A stretch of 64,000 nt of DNA from Sclerodactyla briareus (GCA_026419785.1 JAODTK010000521.1:1-64000), one strand, 5' to 3'; counted from the first letter of the stretch, positions 24,601 through 35,600 are shown. Numbers and translations are program-made. The notes: generated by a model not told the origin, from the letters alone.

Positions 24601-27600
24601 CAAGGTGACATCCAACTCCATGGACCATAGCCTATCAGTTCAGTCAGTTGTCAGGGTTGTACATGTATCGTCGTACATGTATCGTACAGGAATCGTCAGT
24701 ATGAGTGGCTACAGAGATGACAACGAGGGTTATACGGTCAGGGCCTCAACGGTGGTTTAGCTGCCTCATGTAGCGCGAATCAAGGAAGGATGGGTAGCAA
24801 TGCAGCAATGGTTTGGCGCCCATTGATATAGGTAGCAATACTGACTACTTCAACCATCGATGGTTGAGTTTTCACTGTGTAGCGTCTTCTTCTTCTTTCT
24901 TTCTACAGTGATGCATTCAATTAAGTCAGTGGGTTCTACAGTATGCAGCCATGACAGTGCTTATGTGTGTGTCATCCCGATGGCTGGAGGTGTCCTTGTA
25001 AATATGTAGTATTAATCACCAATCCAACTCAAAGATTTTTCTTCTCCTCTTTTCCAGGGCCAAATACGGTTAGGATTGTGGACAGTGCTGACGATGGGAT
25101 TCCGGCCAATCTATTTGAGGAGACAAATTCGGAGGTGAAGAGGGGGGGGGTGGGTACTGGTATTAGATGATCATGGACACGGTTCATCAAATGGCATGTT
25201 GATGTTCTGGCCCCACGTGTCCGATTCTGTCAGCAGTCATCCAGACACACAGCGATATTTTGAGCCATTACAAAGAAGAGCACAATATTCCAGAAGAGCT
25301 AGCTCCTCTTGAAACTTGGGACCCATCTGAAAAAGAAACTATAGCTGCCAGAGACAAGTGGTCATCACATTCCCCTAATAGTAATATTAAAGGAAAAGCC
25401 ACTGGAAGGTGTCATTCGATTGGAAGTTGCCTAGTTTGTAATGTTTGCAAAACTTCATTTCAGTCGCAGGCTAAGCTGAAGTTCATCTTAGGAGTAGAAA
25501 TCACAATCAATGCTGCTGCCCTCAAACACAAAAGCAAGAAAAAATCTGGAAGTAAAATGCGGGATGGAGTCAAGGCAATTACAGATGGTGATGATGTTTC
25601 CTTGAAGAAGGACATAAATGGGAGCAAGGCTGCCCTCAAACAAGGCGGAAGACCTGTGCTGTCTGCAAGGAGAGCTTCCCTACTCACAAGGAGTTGGTGG
25701 ATCATTTGTCAGCAGTACATCATCCACCTGAAAGAGCAAAGCGGACAAGAAGGGCTTCTCTCAAACACAGATGGGCTCAAAACTGGACGATCCTACTGAC
25801 GACAATGCAGGGACACACCACCAATGAGAAGGCTGAAATTAAGCAGTTCTACCAAAAAGTGCCATACTGTGGTAAGGCCGAATCTGCGACTAAGTCTTAT
25901 AGTGTCCATGTCCAGGTGCCATAACATGCAGAATTACCAATGCCGCCTCTGTAAGCACCAGTCGAGAGAACGTTCTGATTTCAATATACACATCGACCAC
26001 CATAAGTATGGTGAAACCATGTCTTCAAGCTTCCTGCATTCGAGTAACATGGAAGGCTTGGCGAACCAGGTAGGACTGACTGCCGATGAAAGAAAGGGAC
26101 AACCTCTTTGTGGAGGAGCTCGAGGATACAACACTTTCTGAGGCGGACTTGGCAGCTTTGGGCCTCATGCCAAGGAGCAAGTTAGAGGGTGACAAAAAGA
26201 TGGTGGAACTGAGCGAGGAGCAGATGGGAGCCTTCATGGGGATGGTGATGGCAGCTTCGACTCACCAGATGGTCTCAAAAAGGGGTCTATTGGATCCAGG
26301 CTTAAGTGCCATCCTTGCAACAAGTGGTTCCACCGCTCGCAGCTGCCAGGTCACATGCTGAAGATGCACAACATGAAGAAAGTCTTTCAGTGCAGGGATG
26401 TCAACTGTCTGGAGGTGTTCGACATGCTTGATGAATTTGTTGACCACATCACTGAGCATACTCCAAAACCGATGTTCCATTGTGGGTGCTGGTCTTGCAT
26501 AAGAACAATCCAGATGCTCTGAATGTTGACTACTCTGCTGCAATCAAGAGACTGAAAATGAAAAATTACTACAGAAAGTTAGTCTTCAAATGTGAAACCT
26601 GCTTTTCTCGTTTTCCTTCCAGGGCTAGTTTAAATAAGCATATGCAAACAGATAGCCACAGCTACCATTGTGAAGTATGTGCCAAGTTCCTCACTAGTAA
26701 GAGCCATTTCCGCACACACATGCTCAGTCATAATGTTACCCAGAAGTTCCTCTGTGAACATTGTGGCAAGGGCTTTCACACTGCAAGAGACCTGGAGAAA
26801 CATGCCGCCTCCCATTCAGGTGAGACACCCTTTGTTTGTCCAACCTGCAAGAAAGGCTTCATCTTGAAGGTCAAGTTAGACCGCCACATCAACACTGTTC
26901 ACTCAACAGTCAAACCTCATGCGTGCACCTATGAAGGGTGCAACAAAGCATTCACCAGGAAGGACAAACTTAAGGACCATATGTTGACCCACAGGCAGTC
27001 ACCACCATTCCGGTGTGTAAACGGACCAAGGGTTCTTCGTAAGGACAACCTGCAGGACCACCTCATCTTCCACACAAGGCAGTATAAATACCAGTGCCAG
27101 AAGTGTTCCAAGGGTTTCATGAGACCCAAGGCCCTCAATCAACATGTGTCGCTGGTCACAACCCTGGAGAAGAGTCATTGTGGTTCACAGGAGGTCGCAA
27201 AAGCTGCTTCTCAAGCCACAGCCTGACAGGAGCACGACTACTTAAGGAAGGAATCATCCTCCGATGCCAAACAGAGGAGTCTGGAGCAAACAACATGATG
27301 GGAGGAAGCCTTTGCTACAATGCGTGTCCAAATTGCAAGAAGGACAGAGACCGGGGCGACACAATGGAGCGGCACACCTTCCAGTAATGCCAATCCAACC
27401 CTCAATACGTTTGTGCAGATCCTGCCCCAGGTCCAGTCAGGGATGCCCTCGGTGACCATGCAGACGAGCCTTCCAATACAGAGCTCGGCTGCAGCTGCCG
27501 CCGCCAGCAGCAGCCACCAGTCAGGCGACACAGTCGAAAACTGGAAAGGTCAAACGGCAAATAGAGGTGGTAACACAACAGCTCAGTGCCCAACAGTTTG

Positions 27601-27638
27601 GTGGGGATTTCCTCCAGGGGGCAAATAATCCTCAGTAA
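18526..27638 (+). CDS. ZNF341: ZNF341-like C2H2 zinc-finger gene (overall span, frame broken)
   Basis: ZNF341 is a nuclear DNA-binding C2H2 protein; in humans it activates STAT1 and STAT3 transcription. The assignment rests on the architecture. An isolated N-terminal finger with DDEDVFSCGKCKK is followed much later by a tandem finger array. That array contains a CxxxxC-type finger (CRDVNCLEVF), a finger with an H-x5-H ending (HMQTDSH), a CTYEGCNKAFTRKDKL finger and a final YKYQCQKCSKGF finger, as I remember in ZNF341. About 14-15 fingers can be read. Coding exons are listed separately. At least six changes of frame are needed, so this is either a decayed gene or an unpolished sequence. The upstream first exon was not found. 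Orthology is inferred from memory and could be another related zinc-finger protein. Confidence 0.65.
18690..20910. other. Intron of the zinc-finger gene; nothing else recognised
   Basis: I see no exon with both splice signals and conserved sequence in this stretch. It ends with a G18-19 run near 20737-20758. Short frames on both strands are unsupported. Confidence 0.35.
20911..22120 (+). repeat. Repeat family R, copy 2
   Basis: Starts GTCTCGCCTGAATGAAAATT (from about 20911) and ends CACTTTTTGGCGATCGCCTTGT. It has the same internal blocks as copy 1. A segment of about 200 bp (TTATCCCAATTTCCAACTTG..CTGGATCTGATGTG..) is duplicated within it, at about 21540-21700 and 21760-21910. It lies inside the large intron of the zinc-finger gene. 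Confidence 0.75.
22360..23300 (-). mobile_element. BEL/Pao-type LTR retrotransposon gag-like relic
   Basis: On the - strand, 22360-22624 reads IDAIEGYLLILTTVYNDAYL, then EAKALMDKF and ESLTEFADFLRQ. This is the pattern of the DUF1759-type region of BEL/Pao polyproteins (..AIEGY..AY.EAK..L...F.....RI.....L..FADFLRQ). Just upstream on that strand, SAFQSLIDRRFISPVERMH (about 22620-22690) fits the preceding block, out of frame and with stops. Still further upstream, AVIGAEAVALQTTSKYMELE (about 23130-23230) resembles the Ala-rich coiled stretch before it. No protease, RT or integrase was seen, so only a decayed 5' portion is present. Confidence 0.6.
23400..24560 (-). repeat. Interleaved direct repeats upstream of the BEL/Pao relic
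   Basis: Block 1 (ACAGTTGAAACC...AACACAGTAACATGCA...AAAATGTCACAA...GGCTGCTCACAAA) occurs at about 23460-23690 and again at about 23862-24062. Block 2 (GAGCAATATTCTTCGAAAAA...CCCTGA.ATAGTTCTCACC..TAATC) occurs at about 23697-23830 and again at about 24413-24530. The order is 1-2-1-2 with roughly 400-700 bp periods. Position relative to the gag-like relic suggests leader or LTR remnants, but no clear LTR ends were found. Confidence 0.5.
25058..25134 (+). CDS. ZNF341: ZNF341-like gene, internal exon
   Basis: A strong acceptor (CTTCTCCTCTTTTCCAG) precedes 25058. The frame reads GPNTVRIVDSADDGIPANLF and then EETNSE. The donor is uncertain: GAG|GTGAAG at 25134/25135 is possible but weak, and a G-run follows. 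The sequence is acidic and probably disordered, as expected between the N-terminal finger and the main array. Confidence 0.5.
25214..27638 (+). CDS. ZNF341: ZNF341-like gene, main zinc-finger array and C-terminal tail
   Basis: Fingers are read in shifting frames. A finger ends HSDILSHYKEEH (25218-25285, two indels), followed by CNVCKTSFQSQ (25438), CAVCKESFPTHKELVDH (25658), PYCGKAESATKSYSVHV (25863) and CRLCKHQSRERSDF (25944). Next come CHPCNKWFHRSQLPGHM (26313) and CRDVNCLEVFDMLDEF (26391). One uninterrupted frame (26480-27226) then holds CETCFSRF, CEVCAKFL, CEHCGKGF, CPTCKKGF, CTYEGCNKAF, a finger missing its second Cys (CVNGPRVL), and CQKCSKGF. The tail has a poly-Ala run at about 27488-27508 and, after a frame change, GKVKRQIEVVTQQLSAQQFG ending at TAA 27636-27638. 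Splice sites inside this block were not established. Confidence 0.7.
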
Positions 27639-29400
27639 CAACGGTAGAGATAGAGAAATGGCGAGTGAGAGATAGGGTAGGCCAATTTACCATGGTTGCA
27701 TTTTTAGGGTGCAAACATCCCTACTGCATTTTCCAAATTTGCATTTCCATGAAGCGGGCAGGAGAGAGGCAAAATGTTGTGTTCCACAACTTGGGATGGC
27801 CAGTTGAGGGCACAGGTCTGAGCTCTTTCCAGGCTTTCATCATTGCTTTCTGCACATTTCCCTTGACCTTCAATCCCATTCTTATTGCGATTGCCGATCC
27901 TTGTTGTGTCAGCGTGGTCCAGATCCCTTTACAATTATGTGCAAAATCTAACATTGAACTCCGAAACACAATGAATTATTGTGCTGTCTTTTTTTGTCAA
28001 TGTCCGAATTCGCTCATAACAAATTTGAAGTTAGCCACTAGTACAACTTAGCTGTGCCTGTTGAAAAGGCCGTCAGCAAAGGTGTCACCATGCATAGCAC
28101 TAGCACAGGAAAACATACCGCACTCACCTCATGGTCTGCAAAGACGGTGGGAATTGTGATGTTCTTAAAATGGAATGGAAAAATACTGACGATGTGCAGA
28201 ATAGTGTCTGGAAAATTATTATGGTCTCCAAATAATAGATAGGCAGGTGGGGAGTCGACATAGCATTATAGGTTTTGTTTACGTAATTTATTATGTTATT
28301 TGGCATTGCTACATTGCATTACATGGGCTTTGCTATGAACTCAATGGATGGAGAAGTGCCAGCTCTCGAATAGGAATGTGTGGAAACTTTATCATAATTT
28401 TTGCATTGGGCTGATTATGCAATAGGCCTATTATCATATATATAGTTTTAGGGGATGCAAATTCTAACTGCAACAACTTAGTATTCTTAATCCAATACTA
28501 GGCCTATCCATTTCTGCTTATTGCCAAGTTTAAATAGGGACTGGGAACTCGGACAAAAGGACTCAGACTCGGATGTTGAGGACTGTCTTGACTCGGATTG
28601 ATGAGAGCTCGGTCTTGGACTCTTGACTCCCACACTGGTGACCACACTTGACAAAATAGGATGCTCATATAGTTTGGGGGAGATTTTAATTGCCCTCTGA
28701 GATGAAGGATGGGCTGTTGTTAAGAGTGCAAATAACATTGGTTGATGTTAGCACGAAACCTTGATGATCAATCCAATAGTAACAACAATGGAGAGGAACA
28801 CAGTGTGTGTGTCAAAACAATATTTGGGAGCAGTTTTTCTCGCGACTATCTTCTCCAGTTTATTGTATCTCATTAGCGATGGTATGTAGCTTGTATGGAT
28901 CGATGAAGGAATATTTTGAACTAACATTCTATCGACCATGTGAATGACACTTCCACATAGAGCTCTCTGCTTGTGAATTTGACAAGGAGATGTGTTGTGT
29001 TGTAGGCCCTATTGTTAGTGTTGCTGATTCAGAAACTAATGCTGTAGAGTTACATTTGGGATGGCTGTGTTGTTGTTTCATTTGTTTCTCAGTTAGCTTA
29101 TATCGGGATCGATGTTGTTAAATTGTGAGGCCCTCTTGTTGGGACGCGACTGTTGGGGCCAGAGAGGGGTGGAACTCTCTATTACAGTAACTTGGATATT
29201 GAAGGCATTGTTTATCACCACATATTGATTCGTTATTTAATACTCCCAAACCTTCTACTGTAGCGTACCATTTCACATTTTCATGATTGCAACAAGTACT
29301 ACTGTATTTAGTAATTGGAATCCAGCAAGGGTGCATGGGGCTGCAGTGATCTCAGCCTAGGGAGCCGGCTCCAAATTTTGGGAATAATTGAGTGCCCCAA
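27639..29400. other. Region 3' of the zinc-finger gene; one unassigned open frame
   Basis: The longest frame is 128 residues at 27665-28051 on the + strand. Its complement, 27721-27969 on the - strand, reads NCKGIWTTLTQQGSAIAIRM and then KGNVQKAMMKAWKELRP. Neither matches a family I can name. A cluster of ACTCGGA-type words lies at about 28546-28625. Confidence 0.35.
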
Positions 29401-29424
29401 GATCTTGTGATTTAGTGGGAAAGT

Positions 29425-29690
29425 GCAAATGACCGATAAACAAATAGCTGACAGTCAACAGTGATTATTGGAAAAGTGCACATTGACCAATAAACAAGTA
29501 GCTGACAGTCAACAGTGATTGTTGGAAAACTGCTCATTACCAATGAGCAAATAGATGACAGTAAACAGTGATGTGGAAAGTTCACCATGCCAATAAGCAA
29601 ATAGCTGACAGTCGACAGTAATTATTGGAAAAGTGCACATTGACGCAATTGCCGAATAGCTGCCAGTCCACCAGGATATATAATGGGAAA
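29425..29690 (+). repeat. Minisatellite, five diverged ~53-bp units
   Basis: The phrase AATAGCTGACAGTCAACAGT recurs, with variations, at about 29443, 29499, 29551, 29601 and 29655. The spacings are about 54, 53, 50 and 55 bases. The units also share TTGGAAAA.TGC.CATT.ACCAAT. The units diverge from each other and the spacers are not unique, so this is a minisatellite and not a CRISPR array. Confidence 0.85.
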
Positions 29691-29699
29691 GCACAGAGT

Positions 29700-31060
29700 A
29701 ACTACCAATTACAAATCGCTGATAATGATACAAGTAGTGTTTTGGATGAGAGGTAGAAAAACGAAATGGAACCTTGCATACATGTCAGATACCCTGACAA
29801 GCAGTACCACTTGGTGTTACATTACTGCAGATTGGAACCCTGTAACCTGCTGCTGTATCACCTGGTTTCTGGATGGATCTCTGCCAGGTGCAGCATCCTT
29901 GGCATCAAATACCATTGCCCACACATTGCTTTTCAACGTCTCCATTTTTGTGAAATTCACATATTCAGTCCCACTACTAATGACCAGAATATTTGAACAT
30001 GGTCCCAAACACCTATTTGAACTCACAGTGCTCCGGTGATTTGGTTGTTATAACACTCTATATATGTTTATCCTCTGTGGTTATGTCCTCCTTATACTTA
30101 ACAGTTACCGTATGGCACTTAATTGTACATAATGGAATAGTCCTTCTCATCCTGACCCTTTACTAAGTTTGAAACTATACACACATCCACAGTCAGCTCA
30201 ATTCAGTTTTTTAGACCATTCTTGAATGGGCTACATGTTCATCTCAAGTTGTTGACTTGTCATGCAATTTCAGTGTCAACTAAAACGCAACAGTGGCCTT
30301 CTGCATGTGAATGGTGAAGCAGAAAACACACAGGGAAATATATCCCATTCAACCTAAGGGTTGCGTTTGGCCAGGCCCTTACTGGGTTTGGAGTACAAGC
30401 CCCAGGAGAGAGCGTTTGAAGCTGATCATAATGTTGTTTTCTTCTGTCCTTTCAAGACAGGGTGGTTGGATTAATTCACAAGTCCCATTAGATTCCCTCT
30501 TTCCTTGGCTATAGATGAGAGCCTATGGAAATGTTACACATTTTCTATGCCCATTCAGAAAACTTGTCATGAATGAATATGATATGTTCTGTAAATAAAA
30601 TTATGTATAGAACTCACACGAATTTCTTTTTGTTTGATGTGTTGATTAAGAAAGTCAAATATATTTGTCAAAAATTGGGAGTTGACTTGAAACCCAATTT
30701 TGCAACGAACCACTTCTTCTAACCTGGGTCATACTGTTCAAACCTAAACAAGACTTATTTACACTCATCTTGTGGACCTGATAATTAATTTCATATTAAC
30801 AAATACCCACAATTTGGAATTTATTTGATGAGATTGATAAATTCAGACAAACTTGACCCTTCCATGCAAATGTTTTGTCATGTTTATATTGTTGGCGACG
30901 AATGAGTTATCGTCAATTCTGTTCTTGTGATGTTTGCTGTCACAAATCAGTCCTGACTGATATCATTACGAGAGATGACGTATAATCGCTATCTGAAGGG
31001 TGAATTTGACAGGAGGATACACTGGACTGCCCCCATGAAATTTGTCGATAAAATAATATA
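29700..31060. other. No gene firmly recognised
   Basis: On the - strand, 29817-30026 carries a 69-residue frame (KMETLKSNVWAMVFDAKDAA, then PGRDPSRNQ) ending at a possible donor CCAG|GTGATA near 29847. I cannot assign it. The rest is A/T-rich with no supported feature. Confidence 0.3.
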
Positions 31061-31067
31061 CCTATTT

Positions 31068-32040
31068 TTGTCTCTCCGGAGCAAGTCAAAGAAGAGACTA
31101 GCGATCACTTAGTCGTGTGTAATTATGTGTGTCCCCACTTTCGTCGTTAGGGGATGTCCTCCGAAACGGAAATCACAGATTTTGATGAAATCTTATATGT
31201 ATATCGGGGTTGGGTGACACGATCGATTAGATATTGGGCGAAAAGTCACTAATTAGGTACTTAGCACTATTTTATGTAATTCCATTGTTTAGGTCTCTTG
31301 GCAAGTTTACGGATGAACACGGGTACTGTGGTGACTTGGTTTTGGCACATAGTTGCCAGATTATAAGGTAGATGAACTGATCATAAAAGCTGGTGGGTAT
31401 GGTGTTACCTTTTGTTCCACCCGTTGTCCACATGGATTCAGGGTCACTGGCGGTCATTCAACTTGTCTAATTTGCATCATTCATGCATATTTTCAGCAGT
31501 TTGCCCGATTTTCATGGTACTGTAGATATGGTGACTTACTCCCAACATTTTGAACTCATTCAGTGTTGTGTCTATTTGCCATGGTTCATTCCAAATTTTG
31601 TTCGTTTTCATGAAGCTTGATGGGTTAATGGTCTACCTTACACGGCCCCAAAATGTAAACATGACAATGAGTCATGGGGTATTTTCTATGATGAATAACT
31701 TGCTTCCTTCATTGCAATGTTGAAGTGTGGTGGTCCCATGAAGATGTATTGCGTGTGGTCCACCATCGGTCCTGAGATATAGGAAATGAGCAAAATGCCT
31801 GTGGAAGTTGAAAATATTGTTGTTAATTTGCATAACTTTAGGCAAGAAAGTCAATGATTTCCGCAAAAATCAACTCCTTTGGTAGACAGGGCAAAATCAG
31901 TCCCAAGAATTAGAAGTGGCCCTGATTAGTAAGTGTCTGTAAAAATCTGAAAGCAACACAATTTATTCTAAGTGTTGCATGGTGATTAATAGAAGAACCA
32001 CTGATAGCGCAAGCAGGAAGCCCCTGGGCGGCTCGTGGTG
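31068..32040 (+). repeat. Repeat family R, copy 3
   Basis: Begins GTCTCTCCGGAGCAAGTCA and then GAAGAGACTAGCGATCACT. It has the ATCGGGGTTGGGTGACACGAT, ATTAGATATTGGGC, TTTATGTAATTCCATTGTTTAG and GGTAGATGAACTGATC blocks shared with copy 2. The right end (AGAACCACTGATAGCGCAAG..) matches the right end of copies 1 and 2. It is more diverged than the other two. Confidence 0.65.
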
Positions 32041-32504
32041 ATATACGTTTTTTTGCTTACCGAAACGATATTGTTAGCCCTAAAGAAAATTGCCACTGAT
32101 GGGAAGAGGGACTGGGCATCACTCGTATGTGTAGATTCCTCCGACTCTCGAATTGATGGCTTTCGTATTGTGGCATCGAAGTAGGTGATCCGATTTGATT
32201 AGATGTTGGATAGAAGTCCTATTAGAGAGTAATCATCCTATTTTTGTATTTGCAGGATTATGAAAAACCGTGGAGATAACCATATGAGCTATGATGATAG
32301 ATGGTACAAAGTACAGAATATTAGGAGCAATAATTTTACTAGATTTCTCTGTGTGACTATGTTGATGAACAGTATGGAATTTTCGGGACTTTCACGGTAA
32401 CCTAGCTGGATGGCACCATTGCTGATGATTAAGCGATTTGCATGATTTCTGGTCTGGATTTAATCAGAACAGGTTCCGCTTTATATAGAAAGCCTGGAAA
32501 AATC

Positions 32505-32950
32505 ATGGAGTTTGATTTACCAAAGACAGAACGGGAGAATTGATTGGGCTTGGGTGGCTTTCCAGAGCTGTCCGGACTGATAACTCAAATAAGTAAACGT
32601 TTTCATCTGGAATTCTGAAATGGAAACATCAGGAAGTTCATCTCTTGGAATGCTGGGAAGCCTGGCAAAGCTCAGTGGACTCGGTTTCAGTTGGTTCCAA
32701 GATGCTCGCGATGTCTCAAAGGTGCAAAACATCCGAAAATGGCCGCCGGGGTGGAGTCCCCTGAGGAAACGGCCCCAAGTCGTCGAAAATCTAAGCTGGC
32801 AGCCCCGAGATGATGCGGCGACGCCTACTTTCGGAACACCTCCGAGATTTTTTATCCGATAACATGTGTGCAAGGTTTCGTGTCAATCGGAAATTGCGTT
32901 AGAGAGTTATGGCGTTAGCCACTAACGTTTTTCGGCCGGAGACGCACCAG
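32505..32950 (+). repeat. Duplicated block D, copy 1
   Basis: Contains ATTCTGAAATGGAAACATC, CTTGGAATGCTGGGAAGCC, GTTTCAGTTGGTTCCAAGAT, GTCGTCGAAAATCTAAGCTG and a right part with TTATCCGATAACATGTGTG. Each of these is found in the same order at 34738-35340. An 80-residue open frame (32620-32862) runs through it, but the second copy does not preserve that frame, so coding is unlikely. Confidence 0.75.
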
Positions 32951-33104
32951 CGAACACCATTAGAAAACCATATATCCCCATGAGATAATGAAGCAACGAC
33001 TAGCAAGACTTTATACAAATCTTACACTTTTCTCAATATTTTCGAGATATGCGACATGAACGTTAATTTTCATCAATTCTACCAGTGCCTGGCAGTCAGT
33101 CCCT

Positions 33105-33175
33105 CCAATCCGAGTCCGAGTCATCAGTATCCGAGTCATTGGCGTCCGAGTCACAGTGTCCGAGTTCGAGTCCTT
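33105..33175 (+). repeat. Degenerate tandem of CCGAGTC words
   Basis: At least six CCGAGT(C) words occur in about 70 bases (TCCGAGTCCGAGTCATC...TCCGAGTCATTGG...TCCGAGTCACAG...TCCGAGTTCGAGTCC). A related cluster with the complementary word GACTCGG/ACTCGGA lies at about 28546-28625. Both are short and of unknown function. Confidence 0.6.
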
Positions 33176-33434
33176 AATGCTGTAAATGCAGCGGCTACTA
33201 TTAACATTTCACTGAAATGACATACAACAATCTTTATAAATAGAGGACTGGACTGTTCTCATGGACTTGTGCTAATAAAAAACAAGACCGTCTAAGCCAA
33301 CAAATTTTACCCTGATAGATTCAAAGGGCAATAATGACTAGCGTGTAGGCCTAACATCGAGTCTCTAAATAGTTTTTCCAGTAATCCGCAGTGTCAGAAG
33401 TGTTATTGTATGTTTGCAGGGACGCGGTGAAAGC

Positions 33435-33980
33435 CAGTGGCATCGCCAGGGGGGGGGGGCACGTGTCCCTCTCGGGAAGCCGTCCGGTGCCCCCCCCCAA
33501 ACCTGTGCCCCCCCCCCCTGCCTGGCCGCCCTAACATGAATTTGAAATTTTCGAAACAATCTTCATGTAGTCAGTAATTTCGACTACCAGTTTTGATATA
33601 GACCTGGCTACTTTTCGCAGCGTTACTAGTGGTGTAATTCGTCCCGTTGCTATCTGCCCGTCTCCCGACATATCTGCAAGCTCTATGGGAACTGTCTGCT
33701 CATTCTCTAGCTTAAACATATAATTATCATCCGAGGTGAAAATATACAAACACATTCTCAAATTGACCTTGAAAACTACAATCAAACCCACTCTTTTGCA
33801 TTACCAAACCCTTTACTGAGCCTCTTGTCCATTTTTTCCCCCTCATCACCACGCGCAATTTTGAACTGCTAGGTAGGCTGTCGACTGCTTATGTTTTCAC
33901 GCGTGTTTCTCTGTGGCCCCTGCTAAAATGTCTTTGCCCCCTCCCCGAACCCCAAGGACGAAAGTCTGGTGACGCCACTG
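33435..33980. mobile_element. Short inverted-terminus element, 546 bp
   Basis: The left end CAGTGGCATCGCCAGGG and the reverse complement of the right end, CAGTGGCGTCACCAGACT, form terminal inverted repeats. The flanks are TGAAAGC on the left and TAAAGC on the right, a possible imperfect target-site duplication. A G10 run follows the left end and C-runs occur at 33491-33518. There is no coding capacity. Confidence 0.65.
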
Positions 33981-33984
33981 TAAA

Positions 33985-34490
33985 GCAATAGCACTCCAAA
34001 TGATCTATTCACATCAAGTTACGCAGAAATAGTAACCACTGCCAGTTACGTTATCATTTAAGAAAAGCACATGGTTAAGAACGTAGTCCCTAACCTAACA
34101 CACATGGCACACTGGGTCAAAATTAAGCTAAACTGAGACTATAAATCTTTCCCAAACAGATCGTCCTATTCGATAGAGTTGGGTATTTTTCAGTTGTGTT
34201 AATGTTTGTGGTTAGGTCTCTTTATAAAACAGAATAATGCTGCGACTTTTGTTAGTAAGATATCACAATCTATTTATTTGAATTTGTTTTTCGCATGGAT
34301 AATATTAGTAGTCCATTTTTGATTTATAATAGTCACACAAGATTGTACTAGTATACTTTTTCGGCACAACTTATACTCTTTCGCTCGCTAATGTATCTGT
34401 TATCCGTCAGTACTTGTTGAATGTGACCGTACAACACTGATTGATACTGTTTGTTAGCTGTGGCAATAGGATCTTTTGCATGCTGCTTTT
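33985..34490. other. Nothing recognised
   Basis: A/T-rich sequence with no supported coding, RNA or repeat feature. Confidence 0.35.
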
Positions 34491-34494
34491 TGAT

Positions 34495-35600
34495 AGCAAT
34501 ACCCTAGCACGGGAATGGTCTAACACCACTGGACTGGTAACTAAGCCACATCATGATCTATGTTTATTATCTACCACTAGCCGCCGGGGCGGCGATGTGT
34601 TACTATATGGGGGGGGGGGGGCAATGAGGTTCCCACCATCTTTAGGAACGCCATCCATCGTTTTGAACGCGTAGCATACGAGCGATCCATGTAACTTCGA
34701 CCTCTGGGAGCAGCTTTCCCCTAGAAACCTGTAAGAATAATGGAATTTGATTTACCAAAGACAGCCACGGATAGTTGATTGACTTGGGTGGCTTTACAGA
34801 GGCTGTCCGGACGGGAAAACTCAAATAATAAACGTTTTTATCCTGGAATTCTGAAATGGAAACATCTGGAAGTTCTTCCTTGGAATGCTGGGAAGCCGGC
34901 AAAGCTCAGTGGACCTCAGTTTCAGTTGGTTCCAAGATGCTCGCGATGCCCCAAAATGTGCCACAGATCCGACTGGCCGCCTGGGTGGGTCCCCCGAGGA
35001 AACGAAAGGTTGCTGCTCGCACGATAGCAATGTCAGAGACCGCATCAGCGATAAAATAGCTTCGCGACAAATCCAAATGCACGACGGGTAGGGTCCATGG
35101 GGTGAAAACGAAAGTTTGTCTCAGAAACAATCGCCATGTCCAGAACGCGCCTATCACGATACAAAAGTTTCAAGTCGTCGAAAATCTAAGCTGGCAGCCC
35201 CGAGACTGATGCGGCGACCGCCTACTTCGAACACATCCGAGATTCATTATCCGATAAACATGTGTGTTAGTGTTTATCCGTCAATCGACAATTGGTTGGA
35301 GAGTTTCTCGCGTTAGCACGAACGTTTTCCGGCGGAGTGCTTTTGAATGCAATACCTGCTAGGGTAATGGGATGCTAGTATACCATATGGGGCCGGTAAC
35401 AGCGCCACACTATTATACCCGATTGATTTTATCTACCAACGATCGCAGACGGGCGGCGATCTGTGGTTAATATTATGGGGGGGGGGGGGTCACATGAGGT
35501 TTCCCCATCATCATACGAACGCCACCATCGGTTTACGCGTAGCATGACGATCGAAATTCCCTGTTTCGACCTCTGGGATTCAGGACGGACCAAGCCAACC
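34495..35600 (+). repeat. Tandem duplication (~860 bp period) containing block D, copy 2
   Basis: Text at about 34495-34730 (GCAATACC...TTATCTACCA...GGGCGGCGAT...ATGGGGGGGGGG...ATGAGGTT...TTCGACCTCTGGGA) is repeated at about 35350-35580. Between them lies copy 2 of block D (34738-35340). That copy carries an extra stretch of about 165 bp (roughly 34998-35165) absent from copy 1 at 32505-32950. Poly-G runs of 12-13 sit at the same place in each repeat. Confidence 0.65.

Noticed and set aside
29425..29690. Possible CRISPR array
   Set aside because: Units diverge, the 'spacers' are themselves repeated, and the genome is eukaryotic; it is a minisatellite.
32620..32862. 80-residue frame METSGSSSLGMLGS...
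   Set aside because: Lies in duplicated block D and the second copy does not keep the frame beyond the start.
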